DNA of 47,777 nucleotides from Leptospira alexanderi serovar Manhao 3 str. L 60 (GTDB lineage: Bacteria > Spirochaetota > Leptospiria > Leptospirales > Leptospiraceae), in contig NZ_AHMT02000050.1 of the NCBI RefSeq assembly GCF_000243815.2, positions 1 to 47,777 on the forward strand, given 5' to 3'. Every line of letters begins with the position of its first letter. Position 1 is the stretch's first letter. The notes under the pieces were generated by a model, which was given only the letters and a program-made list of their open reading frames with translations, did no database searches and was not told the origin of the DNA. The translations under genes and the position numbers were made by a program. Below, piece by piece: positions 39,732 to 47,777 of this stretch.

Positions 39732-40199
39732 ATGTTTTCTAACGCAAACACGGCACTCGTTAAAAAGAAGGTCACGGTTCACGGAAAAAACGGCGATTAT
39801 CAAGCGTTTAGAAACACAAAAGTAAACGAAGACGTAAGAACTCCCCGCGAGAAAAAAATCGATCACGCAAGAAGTGAAAGAAACCGGATCAATTACAAAA
39901 ATGAAAAATCGGAAAAAGAAATCCAAAGAGAGAAAGAAATTTCTAAAAGACACCTGGAATTTGAATCCCTTTCCAAAGAACAACGAAGAACGTACGGAAC
40001 CGGTCCGAAACTTCCAAAACCGGGGATGATTATGCGAGTGTATGCGAAAGGTCGGGCAAACGTGGGAGGAATGCTTGCAAAAATCAAAGAAGTGGCTTCA
40101 GACGGAAAAAGTGTAGTCTGCGAACTGACAAGCGGCGTGACGCATACACTCCCGCTTGAGCACCTTGAATTTGCGAAATCCGGTCTCTTCTCCGATTGA
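39732..40199 (+). CDS. Charged hypothetical protein, 155 aa
   Basis: ATG 2 bases after the previous stop. Very charged, largely helical (DVRTPREKKIDHARSERNR; KNEKSEKEIQREKEISKRHL) with a C-terminal beta-like segment (GMIMRVYAKGRANVGGML, then SGVTHTLPLEHLEF) that may be an SH3-like barrel. No family assigned. Co-transcribed with the neck genes. Confidence 0.5.
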   Translation: MFSNANTALVKKKVTVHGKNGDYQAFRNTKVNEDVRTPREKKIDHARSERNRINYKNEKSEKEIQREKEISKRHLEFESLSKEQRRTYGTGPKLPKPGMIMRVYAKGRANVGGMLAKIKEVASDGKSVVCELTSGVTHTLPLEHLEFAKSGLFSD

Positions 40200-40239
40200 A
40201 GTCAATTCCGCACATTAGAAGAATGAAATATTTTTTTGG

Positions 40240-41193
40240 TTGTTTTTTACTTTGAATTACGGATTTGACGGAGATTTAAACAAACAGGAAGAGGATTACG
40301 AGTACCACGATCTTAGTGCGTGCATTTATCCGGAACTTGTAAAATCCGATTCTCCTCTTCCAGGCTGGGGAACTCTCATTCATCCGGATGAGCTTCGTCG
40401 GATCATGTTTTTCGGGAACGAACCGCTTCTCACTACGCGCGGAACTCAACTTGAAGATTTCCAATTAAAAAATTGGTGTGACCAAACCGTTCGGGCATTT
40501 GCCTCTGAAATTGACTGGGATATTTATCCTAGGCTTTTTCGATCCCGTCCACTTGTTGGGCAATCCGGAAGATTTGATCTAGAACCTAAAACCGGTAGAA
40601 TCGAAGGCTTTGCGGAATGGGATGACACATACGACTATGATCCTTCCAAAAGTTCGAATTTCTTTCTTAAACTGAGAAGAAAAAATATTTGTCGTCTTCA
40701 TAGGTGGGTCTTAACGCTTCCTTGGAATGGGAATACGGTTCTTGACCTTACAAACCGAGCGACGATTCAATACAAAACGGGAATTTTACGTGCGGTCTTT
40801 ACACGAGTCCCTTTCGGCAATGTCGGAATTTCTTCTATTGGAATTCAAGGGTTTCGTGCACTCAATCAAAATATTACAAACCTTCCCGGTGCCTATCAAG
40901 TTGATTATACTACCGGATACGACCATGCAACTCGAGTTCCAAGAGAACTAAAGGATCAAATTCTAAAATACTTTGCGATCTGTCTTCTGTCTTCGTACGG
41001 AGAAGGAATCATCGGAGGGATTGCGAACTATTCTACGTCGGTTGGTGTGATTAGCGAATCCATCGGGACGACTATGTCGGCGGAAAACGCATTTTTTGGG
41101 GCCAGAATCAGACAACTTGGTAATGAGCTTAAAGAATGGTGGAAGACTGCTAAAATTCGGTATACGGGATTTACGTTTGGAGTGTTGGGATAA
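40240..41193 (+). CDS. Neck/head-tail connector-type protein, 317 aa
   Basis: TTG at 40240 or 40252; neither has a good Shine-Dalgarno. C-terminal region YQVDYTTGYDHATRVPRELK then ILKYFAICLLSSYGEG resembles head-tail connector (gp6-type) helices with a VP..L motif, and KNWCDQTVRAFASEIDWDIYP earlier fits the family. Stop overlaps the next ATG (TAATG). Likely bridges portal and tail. Confidence 0.6.
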   Translation: MFFTLNYGFDGDLNKQEEDYEYHDLSACIYPELVKSDSPLPGWGTLIHPDELRRIMFFGNEPLLTTRGTQLEDFQLKNWCDQTVRAFASEIDWDIYPRLFRSRPLVGQSGRFDLEPKTGRIEGFAEWDDTYDYDPSKSSNFFLKLRRKNICRLHRWVLTLPWNGNTVLDLTNRATIQYKTGILRAVFTRVPFGNVGISSIGIQGFRALNQNITNLPGAYQVDYTTGYDHATRVPRELKDQILKYFAICLLSSYGEGIIGGIANYSTSVGVISESIGTTMSAENAFFGARIRQLGNELKEWWKTAKIRYTGFTFGVLG

Positions 41194-41762
41194 TGGATGA
41201 GTTTGATTCTTTAAAAGAAATGAAGGATAAAAACCTTCACGGAGTCCTTGGATACGCAGCGAGTATTCTTCTATTTCTTTCTCAATTCGCGTTTTGGTTT
41301 TTAAAGAAATGGAGAGAAGTTCTTTTTAAAAAAACGAAATCAAATCCATATACGGTAAAAGGTCCGTTTTTTCATTCGTTTGGGGAAGTGTCGCGTCTTG
41401 ACATTTTTTTGATTAAAAATCTGTCTGTTGTATCTTCGGAGATTTTTTATCTGGACTTAGTTTCACTCTACAAATCTGCGCGGGAAAGAAATCTTGAGTC
41501 GATCAAGATCGAATTTGCACACTACGGAACGGTTTCTCTTCCCGCCAAACACGCATTGAAAAGGTTTCTTGATTACGTGACAGTGTACAACGGTCTTAGG
41601 CTTGTTTTGAAATTTCCGACGAATTCCCAAGACACAATCAATCTCTATTTTTCACTTCAAAGACATCGCGCAAAATCAAACGGTGGAAGAATCGAACTCT
41701 ATTTGAATGACTATTCCGAAGACCGATCTAAAAATTTTTTAAAACGTTCACCGATACCGTAA
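41193..41762 (+). CDS. Membrane-anchored hypothetical protein, 189 aa
   Basis: ATG overlaps the preceding stop. One transmembrane segment at about 19-37 (GYAASILLFLSQFAFWFLKK) with basic flanks; the rest is cytoplasmic-like and basic (RHRAKSNGGRIELYLNDYSED). It precedes the lysis enzyme and may be a lysis-regulating or structural-export protein; function not recognised. Confidence 0.5.
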   Translation: MDEFDSLKEMKDKNLHGVLGYAASILLFLSQFAFWFLKKWREVLFKKTKSNPYTVKGPFFHSFGEVSRLDIFLIKNLSVVSSEIFYLDLVSLYKSARERNLESIKIEFAHYGTVSLPAKHALKRFLDYVTVYNGLRLVLKFPTNSQDTINLYFSLQRHRAKSNGGRIELYLNDYSEDRSKNFLKRSPIP

Positions 41763-41782
41763 GACTCGTTATTCTCTCCGAC

Positions 41783-42457
41783 ATGAATTACGAAACATTC
41801 ATTCCTCGTTTGATTGCGGAAACAAAGTCGAGGTTTAAGGAGAGTGAAAACTTTCCCTTTCTTGATTTTGAAAAAGAAAATGTTCTCATCGGCGTCCGGG
41901 GAATCAGCGTCCTACAAAACAAAGTCGTTCTAAACGACGATTCTTTCGACAAGTTTAACGACATTCTATTCGATATCTACCCTGGCGGGAAATCTTGGGG
42001 AAGCAGAGTCGTTACGATTGATCCCGGTAAGGCTTCCGAAGAAACGTTAGAAAAGTACGGAGTAAGGGAAGGGGAAGCGCGAACGGAAGAGGGACTCTAT
42101 CTTGTAAAAATCGGTTCGCATCACGGACACGAAGCTTTTAATCAAGGATCAAACTTCAATTTTAGACGCGACAAAGACGGAAATCATATTTGGTCAAGTG
42201 ATGATCCAGTCTTTAGCGGAAAAATTGGTCTGAACATTCACGCACAAGGCACGACAAAAGAAAATGTAGGTGTATCGTCTCTCGGTTGCACGGTTACGAA
42301 ATCTACTTGGGAAGAATCCGAATGGATTGAACTTATTTCCATTTTCAAAGGCGCGGAACTACGCGTAAAAAAAACAAATCCGCGCTTCCCAGGCTTTTGT
42401 TATGCGGTATTCAATCAAGATACTGCGAAAAAGATTTTAAAAGCGAGAACTAACTGA
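41783..42457 (+). CDS. YkuD/L,D-transpeptidase-like putative endolysin
   Basis: 224 residues, no signal peptide. The segment GLNIHAQGTTKENVGVSSLG then CTVTKSTWEESEW contains the H-x(14-17)-[ST]-x-G-C layout of YkuD-type catalytic sites (His about 153, Cys about 169). It lies upstream of a two-TM holin-like gene and spanin-like genes, so a muralytic role for host lysis is probable. Could instead be a virion-associated murein enzyme. Confidence 0.55.
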   Translation: MNYETFIPRLIAETKSRFKESENFPFLDFEKENVLIGVRGISVLQNKVVLNDDSFDKFNDILFDIYPGGKSWGSRVVTIDPGKASEETLEKYGVREGEARTEEGLYLVKIGSHHGHEAFNQGSNFNFRRDKDGNHIWSSDDPVFSGKIGLNIHAQGTTKENVGVSSLGCTVTKSTWEESEWIELISIFKGAELRVKKTNPRFPGFCYAVFNQDTAKKILKARTN

Positions 42458-42792
42458 AAAAGAAAATTCCAGCAAACGAAATTCTTAAAGTCGATCCGAG
42501 TTCACCTGAAGCTGCTGAATACGAGAAAAGACTTTCAAACTCTTTTGTCGTAGAAAAAAATCCGCTTCGAATTACGAACCAGGCATTCTTTCTAGGGCTT
42601 TTCTTTCTCTTAATCGGTCTCTATCTCTTAAAAACTTCTCCGGATGCGAAAGTCTCCGAGGGGTTCGGCGCGGTAAGCGTTTATGGTCTTTTTTTAATTT
42701 CCGGTGTTCTTCTCATGTCTTGGTTTAAGACGGGAGAAATCCTAAAAGCCTTGGGAGAGTTTATCCAGAAAGCACGCGGCGGGGGAGGTTAG
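42454..42792 (+). CDS. Two-TM holin-like protein with CTG start
   Basis: 112 residues. In frame the codon before CTG 42454 is the stop TAA (42451-42453), so nothing upstream is translatable; the next standard start is an ATG at 42715 near the second TM. TM1 about 44-59 (AFFLGLFFLLIGLYLLK), TM2 about 71-90 (FGAVSVYGLFLISGVLLMSW), C-terminus RGGGG and basic. Size, two TM segments and place in the lysis cassette fit a holin. CTG overlaps the endolysin stop (CTGA), implying coupling. The translated start residue is presumably Met. Confidence 0.7.
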   Translation: MKKKIPANEILKVDPSSPEAAEYEKRLSNSFVVEKNPLRITNQAFFLGLFFLLIGLYLLKTSPDAKVSEGFGAVSVYGLFLISGVLLMSWFKTGEILKALGEFIQKARGGGG

Positions 42793-42851
42793 TCAAAGTC
42801 ACGTAACACATTCAAACGTAATTTCTTTATTTTAACAAAAGGACTTACTCT

Positions 42852-43121
42852 TTGAATTCATATCTTACAAAACTAAAATCGTTTCTTCAAACGCACAAAA
42901 CTTTTCTTATCTCGCGGGCGTTTCTTTTACTTCTCGTTTTTCTTTTTATCAAAGTCAACCGGATCGAAATCAAAATGAATTCGGATACTGATACGTTCGA
43001 CAAAGTAACTCCTGTCGATTACTCGGTCGATCGGACCCGCCTTATCTGTTATTCGAGGCGGATTCCCGAAGAGATTCAGAAAACCTGTGACGGTGCTTTT
43101 CCTACGGATGCGGGGGAATAA
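42852..43121 (+). CDS. Putative inner-membrane spanin subunit, 89 aa
   Basis: TTG with AAGGA about 8 bases upstream. One N-terminal TM (about 17-34: TFLISRAFLLLLVFLFIK) and a periplasmic-type tail (DTDTFDKVTPVDYSVDRTRL) with two Cys. Followed 3 bases later by a lipoprotein gene, the i-spanin/o-spanin order. The spanin call is positional; the tail is short and not strongly coiled. Confidence 0.45.
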   Translation: MNSYLTKLKSFLQTHKTFLISRAFLLLLVFLFIKVNRIEIKMNSDTDTFDKVTPVDYSVDRTRLICYSRRIPEEIQKTCDGAFPTDAGE

Positions 43122-43124
43122 CCG

Positions 43125-43511
43125 ATGAGATTCATGTTTATTTTTTTTCTTACCGGATTCATCGCTCTTAACTGTTCTTCTTTTACGAAACAACAAGAGA
43201 CCTTTACTCCATCGCCCGTACGGGAAACCGGTTGTGCTAAATTCAAAGGTGGACTCTGGTTCCAATGCCTTGAGGGTTTACATGCAAGATGGGAAAAAAT
43301 CGAATCTTCAAAGGCCGTCGTAACGCTTCTTTCTGAAACGAGAGAAGGAGAGTTTATTCGAAAAAAGAAACGGATTTGTTGGTCCGAGTATTTTTGTCAT
43401 ACCTACGATCAGGTAACTTACTCGCCTTCCTATTTTCAAAAAGTTTTAGGGACTTTAGAGATTGCGATTCCATCCCTTGCGATCGGCGTCCTCGTGGGTT
43501 TGTCCCTTTGA
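43125..43511 (+). CDS. Putative outer-membrane lipoprotein (spanin-like), 128 aa
   Basis: Signal [17 protein letters not shown] with lipobox ALNC, acylatable Cys17. Body has two further Cys clusters ([36 protein letters not shown]) and a hydrophobic C-terminus ([17 protein letters not shown]) that could insert in a membrane. Next gene starts inside its stop (TTGA). A diderm host needs outer membrane disruption, so an o-spanin role is plausible but unproven. Confidence 0.5.
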   Translation: MRFMFIFFLTGFIALNCSSFTKQQETFTPSPVRETGCAKFKGGLWFQCLEGLHARWEKIESSKAVVTLLSETREGEFIRKKKRICWSEYFCHTYDQVTYSPSYFQKVLGTLEIAIPSLAIGVLVGLSL

Positions 43512-44287
43512 CAAAAGGACAAAAACAAAACGTAAAACTATATCACGGCGATTGCTTCAAAATATTTCCTAAAATTCTCAACAAATCTGTTCAGTTAATT
43601 TTAACGGATCTTCCTTACGGAATAACCAACTGCGAATGGGACAAGGTTCTTGATTTATCAAGTCTTTGGAAAGAATATGAAAGAGTTCTAAAAGAAAATG
43701 GTGCCGTAGTACTTACAGCAAATCATCCTTTTACTACAAAGCTCATCAACAGTAATCCTAAATGGTTTCGATACGAACTCATTTGGTACAAGACGAAGGC
43801 TTCCGGATTTCTTCTCGCAAAGAAAATGCCCATCAAATCGCATGAAAACATTTTAGTTTTTTACAAACGATCGCCAATCTTTAACCCACAAAAATATACA
43901 ATCGATCCTAAGTTTCAAAAAAAAGGAAAATCAAATATGAAACAATATTCCAATGTTTTTAATCTCAGTGGTCCGAAGCATGTAGAATATCAGTATTTGG
44001 ATATAGGCGAACGCTTTGCCGATTCCGTTCTATGTTTCCCATCGGAAATGGCGAAAGGAATGCACCCGACTCAAAAACCATTGAGACTTATGCGTTTCTT
44101 AATAAAATCTTTTTCGAATCCCGGTGACTTGGTTTTAGACAATTGTATGGGATCCGGTACAACCGGCGTTGCTTGTATCGAAACGGAAAGAGGATTTATA
44201 GGAGTAGAAAAGGAGAAAAAGTTTTATGAATTAGCAAAGAAGAGAATTCAAAAGGCAAAAGAGATTAAAAGAGGAGAACTCCCTTGA
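43508..44287 (+). CDS. Beta-class N6-adenine-type DNA methyltransferase
   Basis: TTG at 43508 overlaps the previous stop (TTGA), giving 259 residues; an earlier in-frame start at 43376 is in the lipoprotein gene. DLPYGI at 34-39 (catalytic motif IV, DPPY class variant) lies N-terminal and [20 protein letters not shown] (motif I) C-terminal, hence beta class; [15 protein letters not shown] is a typical middle motif. Target unknown; likely protects phage DNA. Confidence 0.85.
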   Translation: MTKGQKQNVKLYHGDCFKIFPKILNKSVQLILTDLPYGITNCEWDKVLDLSSLWKEYERVLKENGAVVLTANHPFTTKLINSNPKWFRYELIWYKTKASGFLLAKKMPIKSHENILVFYKRSPIFNPQKYTIDPKFQKKGKSNMKQYSNVFNLSGPKHVEYQYLDIGERFADSVLCFPSEMAKGMHPTQKPLRLMRFLIKSFSNPGDLVLDNCMGSGTTGVACIETERGFIGVEKEKKFYELAKKRIQKAKEIKRGELP

Positions 44288-44496
44288 CAAACACGGAAGT
44301 TTTCTATTTGATTTTAAGTTATACTTTTTTCTCAACAATTCTTTTTTATTTTTCAATGGCGATTCTTTCACGTGTTGTTATCGATTCTTTCAATTTTTTT
44401 CTGTCGTGGTTTCGATCAGAAGAGGATCAAAACCACGATACTCCACAAATCAATCTTTCAAACTCTAATCGTAATTTAAGATTTCCTAATAAATAA
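44284..44496 (+). CDS. Small one-TM protein, 70 aa
   Basis: TTG overlaps the methyltransferase stop (TTGA) with GGAG about 7 bases upstream. One TM (about 9-32: [20 protein letters not shown]), then an acidic/Asn-rich tail. No recognised family; may modify the membrane or be a small regulator linked to the flanking methyltransferases. Confidence 0.5.
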   Translation: MTNTEVFYLILSYTFFSTILFYFSMAILSRVVIDSFNFFLSWFRSEEDQNHDTPQINLSNSNRNLRFPNK

Positions 44497-44512
44497 ATCT
44501 CGAATTACGAAG

Positions 44513-44563
44513 TTGAATGAGCTGGCACTTTTCGCAGGCAGTGGGAGGTTTTCCTTGCACTGA
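44513..44563 (+). pseudogene. Out-of-frame remnant of C5-methyltransferase motif I
   Basis: TTG 44513 reads NELALFAGSG, the usual start and AdoMet-binding motif I of phage C5 methyltransferases, then stops at TGA 44561-44563. The motif IV frame begins within the same bases one register away (GGFPC). The missing part between motifs I and IV has been lost. Confidence 0.6.
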
Positions 44564-45236
44564 CATTTCCATTGCCGGAAAAGGCGCCGGAATCGAAGGA
44601 AAACAATCAAGTCTTTGGAAAGAAATGTTTAGAATCATTTGCGAAGTTCGACCAAAATTCGTCTTCGTGGAAAACTCCCCAATGCTTACCAAACGTGGAC
44701 TCGACAGAGTTCTTAGGGATTTGGCCTCGGTGGGGTTCAATGCAGAATGGGGAGTGTTGGGAGCGGATAACGCCGGAGCTCCCCATATTAGAAAACGAAT
44801 TTGGATATTGGCGTACTCCGGTCGCTTGCGCTGGGGGAGAAATCTCGCAAGAGAAATTAAACGAAATCGTCGAAGGGAAAAAACGAGCCTCGGGGCATCG
44901 ACAGCAGTTATGCTTAAAGGATCAGGTCCGAGACCCGAGGCTATGGCCGACTCCTACAGTTTCAGGAAACAGCAACCGGAAGGGGATTTCGAAAAAAAGC
45001 GGCGACGGACTTGCGACCGCAGTAAGGAAGTTTCCGACACCAACCGCGTCGATGGTCACGGAAGGCGATCTACTTCAAGCGCAATATCATTCAAGCCAGA
45101 GACCGGAATACCAAAGTGTGAATGGTGGGAGTCTGAACCCGAGGTGGGTAGAGTGGTTAATGGGATGGCCAATCGGTTGGACCAGCTCCGCGCCCTTGGA
45201 AACGGACAAGTACCGGAAGTGGTGCGACTTGCATAG
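44517..45236 (+). CDS. C5-cytosine methyltransferase, N-terminally deleted
   Basis: 239 residues. GGFPCTDIS at 10-18 (catalytic Cys14), FVFVENSPM (motif VI region, 48-56), GADNAGAPHIRKRIWILA (motif VIII, about 81-98) and RALGNGQVPEVV (motif X, about 225-237) identify a Dcm-type enzyme. Motifs I-III are absent: the motif I sequence lies upstream in another frame (44513). The protein therefore should not bind AdoMet normally. The stretch 100-205 doubles as the coding region of the 44572 gene. Confidence 0.7.
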   Translation: MSWHFSQAVGGFPCTDISIAGKGAGIEGKQSSLWKEMFRIICEVRPKFVFVENSPMLTKRGLDRVLRDLASVGFNAEWGVLGADNAGAPHIRKRIWILAYSGRLRWGRNLAREIKRNRRREKTSLGASTAVMLKGSGPRPEAMADSYSFRKQQPEGDFEKKRRRTCDRSKEVSDTNRVDGHGRRSTSSAISFKPETGIPKCEWWESEPEVGRVVNGMANRLDQLRALGNGQVPEVVRLA

Positions 45237-45246
45237 AATTACTTAA
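44572..45246 (+). CDS. WPTP-type phage protein, overlapping frame with the C5 methyltransferase
   Basis: 224 residues in a frame offset from the 44517 gene over nearly all its length. Motifs KFDQNSSSWKTPQCLP, GIWPRWGSMQNGE, WPTPTVSGN, FPTPTASM and the C-terminal NPRWVEWLMGWPIGWTSSAP followed by ETDKYRKW match a phage protein family often seen with or within phage methyltransferases. That both frames carry recognisable motifs makes dual coding likely. Start is uncertain (ATG 44572). Function not known to me. Confidence 0.65.
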   Translation: MPEKAPESKENNQVFGKKCLESFAKFDQNSSSWKTPQCLPNVDSTEFLGIWPRWGSMQNGECWERITPELPILENEFGYWRTPVACAGGEISQEKLNEIVEGKKRASGHRQQLCLKDQVRDPRLWPTPTVSGNSNRKGISKKSGDGLATAVRKFPTPTASMVTEGDLLQAQYHSSQRPEYQSVNGGSLNPRWVEWLMGWPIGWTSSAPLETDKYRKWCDLHRIT

Positions 45247-45430
45247 AGAAGAATTCTAAAGACAATTAAATACATTCTTAATAATTAATTTATTTTCACC
45301 AACTTAAAGCGAACCTGTTGAGGAATTAAAACTTTATTGCAGTTGAGAATTTCAGACACGAATTCAAATTTGTATTTTGTTAACTGAATATTTCTTTTGA
45401 AGAATATTTAGTTAATCTGAATTATATCGA
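45247..45430. promoter_or_regulatory. AT-rich upstream region with palindrome before the DUF4365-like gene
   Basis: 184 bases without a gene. TTAACTGAATATT (45380-45392) and its imperfect complement ending TATTTAGTTAA (45405-45415) form a 13-bp dyad with wobbles, ending 15 bases before ATG 45431. Candidate operator or hairpin controlling the cargo gene. No clear promoter chosen. Confidence 0.5.
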
Positions 45431-46886
45431 ATGAGTATGAACACATCAAAAATTGAAAAAACAGGAATTGCAATCTTTGAATCTTTGCTGACAAATAGTG
45501 AATATTTGGATTCAGGAATAAATAAAGATGATCGCGGTCCAAGTTGGGACGGACATTTAATACTCTATTCAAAACCCAATACAAACAAAAAAGAATCTAT
45601 AACAGGTAAGATTCCAATACAAATAAAATCAACGATGCGGAAAGCAGTTGTAAATGAATCAATAAACATTGACAGAAGTGATCTAAATAATTACTTAAAC
45701 GATGGTGGTATTATTTTCTTAAGACCAATCTTTGAAAATGATAAAGTATATAAAATTTTCTACTGCTTGCTATTGCCGATTAATATTCAAAGATACTTAA
45801 AAGACGTCAGCCCTACGAAAAAGAAAATTAAGATTTCATTGGAAGAAGCCGAGAACGCGAAGAAAATAGAATTTATTTGTAAATTCTTCCTCGACAACCA
45901 TTCTGAACAAAAGAATCTTTCAAACTATATTGATATAAATTCAATAGACCCAAAAGAAGAAATACAAATTATCGCAAAAACAATTCTAAAAAAGGATTTT
46001 CGATCATCCTTATATTCCCCAAATACTTTCTTTTACGCAAAACTCATAAATGGAATCACGGTTCCTATTAAAAATGAATTTAGCTCTTTTACATTTTCAG
46101 AAGTTGGCGAAGTTTTGCTTGATGACGAAGTCTATTTTAAGTCGTATTCTGTTGAATTCTCAAATTCCACTTCAAATATTTTGAAAATTAATAATTCTCT
46201 CACGATTACTATTACCGAAAACGATGTAGATGTAAATTTCAATAGTCCACCAGATTTACTATTTCCAGAGGCACTAGATTCTTTAAAGTTTTTAAAAGCG
46301 TTGTCCGAAGCAAAAAAAATTAAATTCGGAAATTCTAAGATAACGTTCAATGGTATTTTAAACTTTGGAATCTTTCAAGAGCTAATGGATCTTTATGATG
46401 ATACGCGCGATCTTTTAGAAAATCTTGGTATTAATTACGATAAAGTTAAGATTAAAGAATTAAGCGATAATATTAAAACAATATATGCGATGATTTTCAA
46501 TATGAAAAATTCAGATTCTTTATTTTTCGATTCTGTCCATGCAGCCATATTCACTAAATACACGTTACTAAATTCAACATTTCTTTTTTTATTTTTACGG
46601 AATCAAGACGGCAGCTATCGCAGCTACAATTTCATGGATAGAGTTATTGGATTCAAAGATTTTGTTATTCCTGTCAATAATCAACCTGTCCCTTGTAGTA
46701 GATTCCTATCGATAAAGGATGTAGAGCTATTATCCGCAATCAACGGACATAGTGACTTTGTTTTTGAAGATTTAAAAACTTATTTCACTTTCGAATTGAT
46801 TCCTGAATATCAACGCTTCATGTTGAATTTACTGATCCCTACAAAAAAGAGTACCAAAAATATAACAATAATATCCCATTGTCATA

Positions 46887-47777
<891 letters not shown>

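Noticed and set aside
43376..43507. Longer N-terminus for the N6-type methyltransferase
   Set aside because: It reads through the lipoprotein gene in another frame and resembles no methyltransferase start; TTG 43508 couples to the preceding stop.

Overview
The window looks like a Leptospira (spirochaete) genome segment that is almost entirely a contractile-tailed (myovirus-type) prophage. The assignment rests on AT-rich coding with many TTG starts, spirochaete-style lipoprotein signals, and protein families I associate with Leptospira prophages; no rRNA, tRNA or host housekeeping gene is present to confirm it. Both ends are open: the left end starts in replication/regulatory genes and the right end stops inside an IS630-type transposase. 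No integrase or attachment site was seen.

Layout. 37-2737: small DNA-binding/replication-type genes (two winged-helix proteins, one frameshifted). 2939-4788: a ParB-like/XRE fusion coupled to a DNA methyltransferase. 4845-10712: terminase small and large subunits, a split Mu-F-like minor head protein, a cold-shock-domain protein and connector-type unknowns. 10735-13344: a large polyvalent protein (phage pyrophosphatase-like plus ParB-like domains). 13356-17136 (minus strand): baseplate J, a tail-I-like protein, a fibre-base protein and Cys-rich proteins. 17193-22057 (plus): LysM/gp25-like baseplate protein, spike, hub. 22108-26002: prohead protease, scaffold, capsid, completion protein. 26048-26308 (minus): a lipoprotein moron. 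26389-29605: tail completion, sheath and tube. 29612-31245 (minus): two divergent HicB-like/partner cassettes inside a tandem duplication. 31486-37679: frameshifted tail chaperone, tape measure, fibre proteins and a seven-repeat propeller. 37676-39271 (minus): the portal, far from the terminase. 39424-41762: head/neck genes. 41783-43511: lysis cassette (YkuD-like enzyme, CTG-started holin-like protein, spanin-like pair). 43508-45246: two more methyltransferase loci, one with two recognisable proteins in overlapping frames. 45431-46933: a DUF4365-like nuclease-type cargo gene. 46887-47777: decayed IS630 element.

The structural genes make a complete virion set: packaging motor, portal, protease-matured capsid, neck, sheath/tube, tape measure, baseplate and fibres. 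Accessory genes sit as antisense islands or at the right end, each with its own apparent control signals. A recurring theme is recoding or atypical initiation: poly-A slip sites at 18223-18230 and 31818-31826, a split minor head gene, and three genes (large terminase, a Cys-rich protein, a holin) that have no ATG/GTG/TTG start where one is needed and seem to begin at CTG.

The observations I find most worth following are the duplicated antisense two-gene cassette between tail tube and tail chaperone (29586-31554), the CTG-started holin, the dual-frame methyltransferase locus, and the DUF4365-like gene with a palindromic operator-like element and an IS at its 3' end.
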